Positions 31,842-33,415 of a stretch of DNA of 33,415 nucleotides are shown here, piece by piece (position 1 is the first letter of the stretch; every line of letters starts with the position of its first letter). This DNA is from Flammeovirgaceae bacterium (GTDB lineage Bacteria > Bacteroidota > Bacteroidia > Cytophagales > Cyclobacteriaceae). The stretch spans positions 1 to 33,415 of the forward strand of contig JAJTGQ010000022.1 of the NCBI GenBank assembly GCA_021299455.1, written 5' to 3'. The position numbers were made by a program, and so were the translations under genes. Below the pieces are notes generated by a model. It made no database searches. It saw only the letters and a list, made by a program, of their open reading frames with translations, and was not told where the DNA came from.

Positions 31842-33089
31842 ATGAAAAAGAAGTTGACTCTAATTCTATTAATTTTGACAGTTGCGCTCAATTTTAAGGT
31901 CTCTGCCAGCAAGGGACAATTGAGTAGGAAAGCATCAAACTACGTAGTGATTGGGGCTTTTTCAATACCCAAAAACGCAATTGAATTTACCAACAGCGTA
32001 AAACAGAGTAACCCAACAGCTGAATTTTCAATAAATCCTCTCCGGAACCTGTTTTATGTATACGTGCTCACAACCGCTGATGTTGAAGCTGCATTTAACG
32101 AAGCAAAAAAATTACGTATGGGTGGCTATTCTGATGCATGGGTGTTCAGCGGTGTTTTAGGTGAAGATCAAGAAGATTCAAGCAAAGGCACTGACACCAA
32201 TCCAATTACACGAAGATCAATTGAAAAGGTAGAAGTATCAGACAACAAAACCGTTGAACAAACAAACGTTACGCCATCTGAGATCGGTACGACCACGTTA
32301 CCGACAGAATCTAATCCTGTTACCACTAAAACCGAAGTTACAATTGCTCCAGTTCCTGTTTCGGCAATTGAAGAAGTAGAAGCTGGAAGCAAAAAATTCC
32401 TATTCAAAGTCTTTACTAACAACCAAAAGGAAATCCAGGGCGATATAGATCTAATGGGTTTGGATAAGACAAAACCAAAAAAAGTGGCTTCCTACCGCGC
32501 CAATGAGCCCGTTAATGTAAAGCCCGCTAATAAATCAGGAAACGTCTCTTTCATATGCGAAGTTTTTGGATATCGTAAAATTCAAACTGTTGCCAATTTC
32601 AACCAGCCAGAAACTACCGAAGGGATTACGATCGAGGAAAACAAAACCGTTGTGCCTTTTGAGTTGGTTCGACTGAAGAAAGGTGATTTTGCGGTGATGT
32701 ATAACGTTTACTTTTTCAAAGATGCGGGCATCATGCGCCCTGAATCAAAATATGAAGTAAACAGTCTGCTTGACATGTTGAAAGAAAATCCTAAGTACAA
32801 AATCAAGATTCATGGGCACACGAATGGAAATTCTCATGGCAAAGTGATTTCAATGGGAGATTCGAAAAATTTCTTTGGCATCACAGCCGATGTGAAAGAA
32901 GGATTTGGTTCCGCCAAAAAGCTTTCCGAAGAACGAGCACTGGTCATTCAGAACTATCTCATCAGCCAGGGCGTAGATCCGAGCCGTATGCAAGTAAAGG
33001 CATGGGGCGGTAAGAAGCCAGTCTATGAAGAAGAGCACGCGTTGGCGTCAGCCAATGTACGCGTGGAAATTGAGATATTAGAAGACTAG
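31842..33089 (+). CDS. SPOR-OmpA cell-wall-binding protein
   Basis: 415 residues from the ATG at 31842, which opens the signal peptide MKKKLTLILLILTVALNFKV; the earlier ATG at 31806 adds MDDLCGTSKQHP and lies upstream of the promoter box. Residues of about 28-105 are SPOR-like (NYVVIGAFSIPKNAIEF, RNLFYVYVLTTADVEAAFNE, YSDAWVFSG), which bind denuded glycan. A Thr/Ser/Glu-rich linker (about 106-180) and a small beta domain (about 183-265) follow. Residues 280-415 are the OmpA/MotB domain: YNVYFFKDAGIMRPESKYEV, IKIHGHTNGNSHGK, LSEERALVIQNYLISQGVDP and SRMQVKAWGGKKPVYEEE. The usual GHTD Asp is Asn, as in a Bacteroidota subgroup, while the Arg of SEERA that contacts diaminopimelate is kept. The protein should tether the outer membrane or a machine to peptidoglycan. 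Confidence 0.88.
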   Translation: MKKKLTLILLILTVALNFKVSASKGQLSRKASNYVVIGAFSIPKNAIEFTNSVKQSNPTAEFSINPLRNLFYVYVLTTADVEAAFNEAKKLRMGGYSDAWVFSGVLGEDQEDSSKGTDTNPITRRSIEKVEVSDNKTVEQTNVTPSEIGTTTLPTESNPVTTKTEVTIAPVPVSAIEEVEAGSKKFLFKVFTNNQKEIQGDIDLMGLDKTKPKKVASYRANEPVNVKPANKSGNVSFICEVFGYRKIQTVANFNQPETTEGITIEENKTVVPFELVRLKKGDFAVMYNVYFFKDAGIMRPESKYEVNSLLDMLKENPKYKIKIHGHTNGNSHGKVISMGDSKNFFGITADVKEGFGSAKKLSEERALVIQNYLISQGVDPSRMQVKAWGGKKPVYEEEHALASANVRVEIEILED

Positions 33090-33200
33090 TTGGTTCCACA
33101 GCAGTGAAAAACAGTTGACTCTATAGTTGCAAAGACACTTACTTAGTGGTAAGTTCGAGTATAGAAGTGGAAATTTGCATTTCTTAAACTGTTGCCTTAC

Positions 33201-33278
33201 ATGAGAAGAATAGCTGTTGTAGTAACAATTTTCATTCTTTCGATGCACGTTAGCATCGCCCAAGAATCAAAAAATTAG
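33201..33278 (+). pseudogene. Truncated secreted-protein gene (signal peptide only)
   Basis: 25 codons: MRRIAVVVTIFILSMHVSIA then QESKN and a TAG. This is a complete, well-formed Sec signal peptide with cleavage after SIA and then a stop within five codons. A secreted protein would be expected to continue. The repeat pair that starts 4 bp after the stop suggests that a mobile element has interrupted the gene. The remaining intergenic stretch from 33090 to 33200 shows only a 6-bp hairpin (ACTTAC/GTAAGT) near 33140. Confidence 0.45.
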
Positions 33279-33415
33279 GAGTAATGGACATTTATTAGGC
33301 TGGTTTTTAGACGATAGTCTTTAATGGACATTTATTAGGCTGTTTATTTTTGAGATTTGGGTTGGATTTAGATATCTACTGTATGATGTTCTTAAGTTTG
33401 TTGTGTCAATGGTGA
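33279..33415. mobile_element. Possible left end of an insertion sequence
   Basis: A 21-bp direct repeat (33282-33302 and 33322-33342, period 40, core TAATGGACATTTATTAGG) follows the broken signal-peptide gene. Multiple subterminal direct repeats are typical of IS21-family ends. An open frame runs from about 33325 to the window edge and reads YDVLKFVVSMV at its end, which could be the start of a transposase. The window stops before this can be decided. Confidence 0.4.

Noticed and set aside
1..33415. CRISPR array or classical phage/defence genes
   Set aside because: No set of identical direct repeats with unique spacers and no cas, restriction, toxin-antitoxin, integrase or complete transposase gene could be recognised.

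Overview
The window looks like a chromosomal segment of a Bacteroidota bacterium, most probably of the Cytophagales. The grounds are a PafA-type phosphatase, a carboxypeptidase-regulatory/outer-membrane beta-barrel protein, a WG-repeat protein, SPOR-OmpA and DUF3089 proteins, -7 promoter boxes of the TAnnTTTG type, and little sign of Shine-Dalgarno sequences. This assignment comes from gene families and sequence style, not from a database search.

Layout. Positions 2-5452 hold the tail of a sodium symporter, then, on the minus strand, a PafA-like phosphatase, a large WG-repeat secreted protein, a proline tRNA with its terminator and a small carboxypeptidase-regulatory-domain protein. Positions 5624-9363 run on the plus strand: an ArsR-like regulator, a YjjG-type HAD phosphatase, the proline-catabolism dehydrogenase PruA and an alpha/beta hydrolase. 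A tRNA-Arg and a tRNA-like remnant follow. Positions 9717-14073 are an envelope-stress style locus: ECF sigma factor, a small one-span membrane protein, a Spy/CpxP-like protein and a TonB-type beta-barrel with an unusual C-terminal beta domain. A strong terminator ends it, and a promoter starts a very large alpha-2-macroglobulin lipoprotein (14200-19752) with an intact CxEQ thioester motif.

Positions of about 19.86-23.83 kb are visibly AT-richer than both flanks. They carry a four-gene run: a PsiE-like membrane protein, two Phenol_MetA/SphA-type outer-membrane proteins and a lipoprotein beta-propeller of unknown function. The run ends 8 bp before a 133-nt imperfect palindrome that resembles a long integron attC site. 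I read this as an acquired cassette. Positions 24001-29329 hold a DUF6713-like membrane protein, a PiT phosphate transporter translationally coupled to a divergent pyruvate kinase, and a DUF3089 lipoprotein. Penicillin-binding protein 1C (29338-31731) and a SPOR-OmpA protein (31842-33089) follow. A broken secreted-protein gene and a 21-bp direct repeat at the right edge look like the end of an insertion sequence.

Common theme: alpha-2-macroglobulin and PBP1C form a known periplasmic defence/repair pair that is usually adjacent; here they lie about 9.6 kb apart, with the AT-rich cassette between them. The most original structure is a family of degenerate 7-bp-period repeats at three loci, two directly in front of start codons and one inside the pbpC reading frame.
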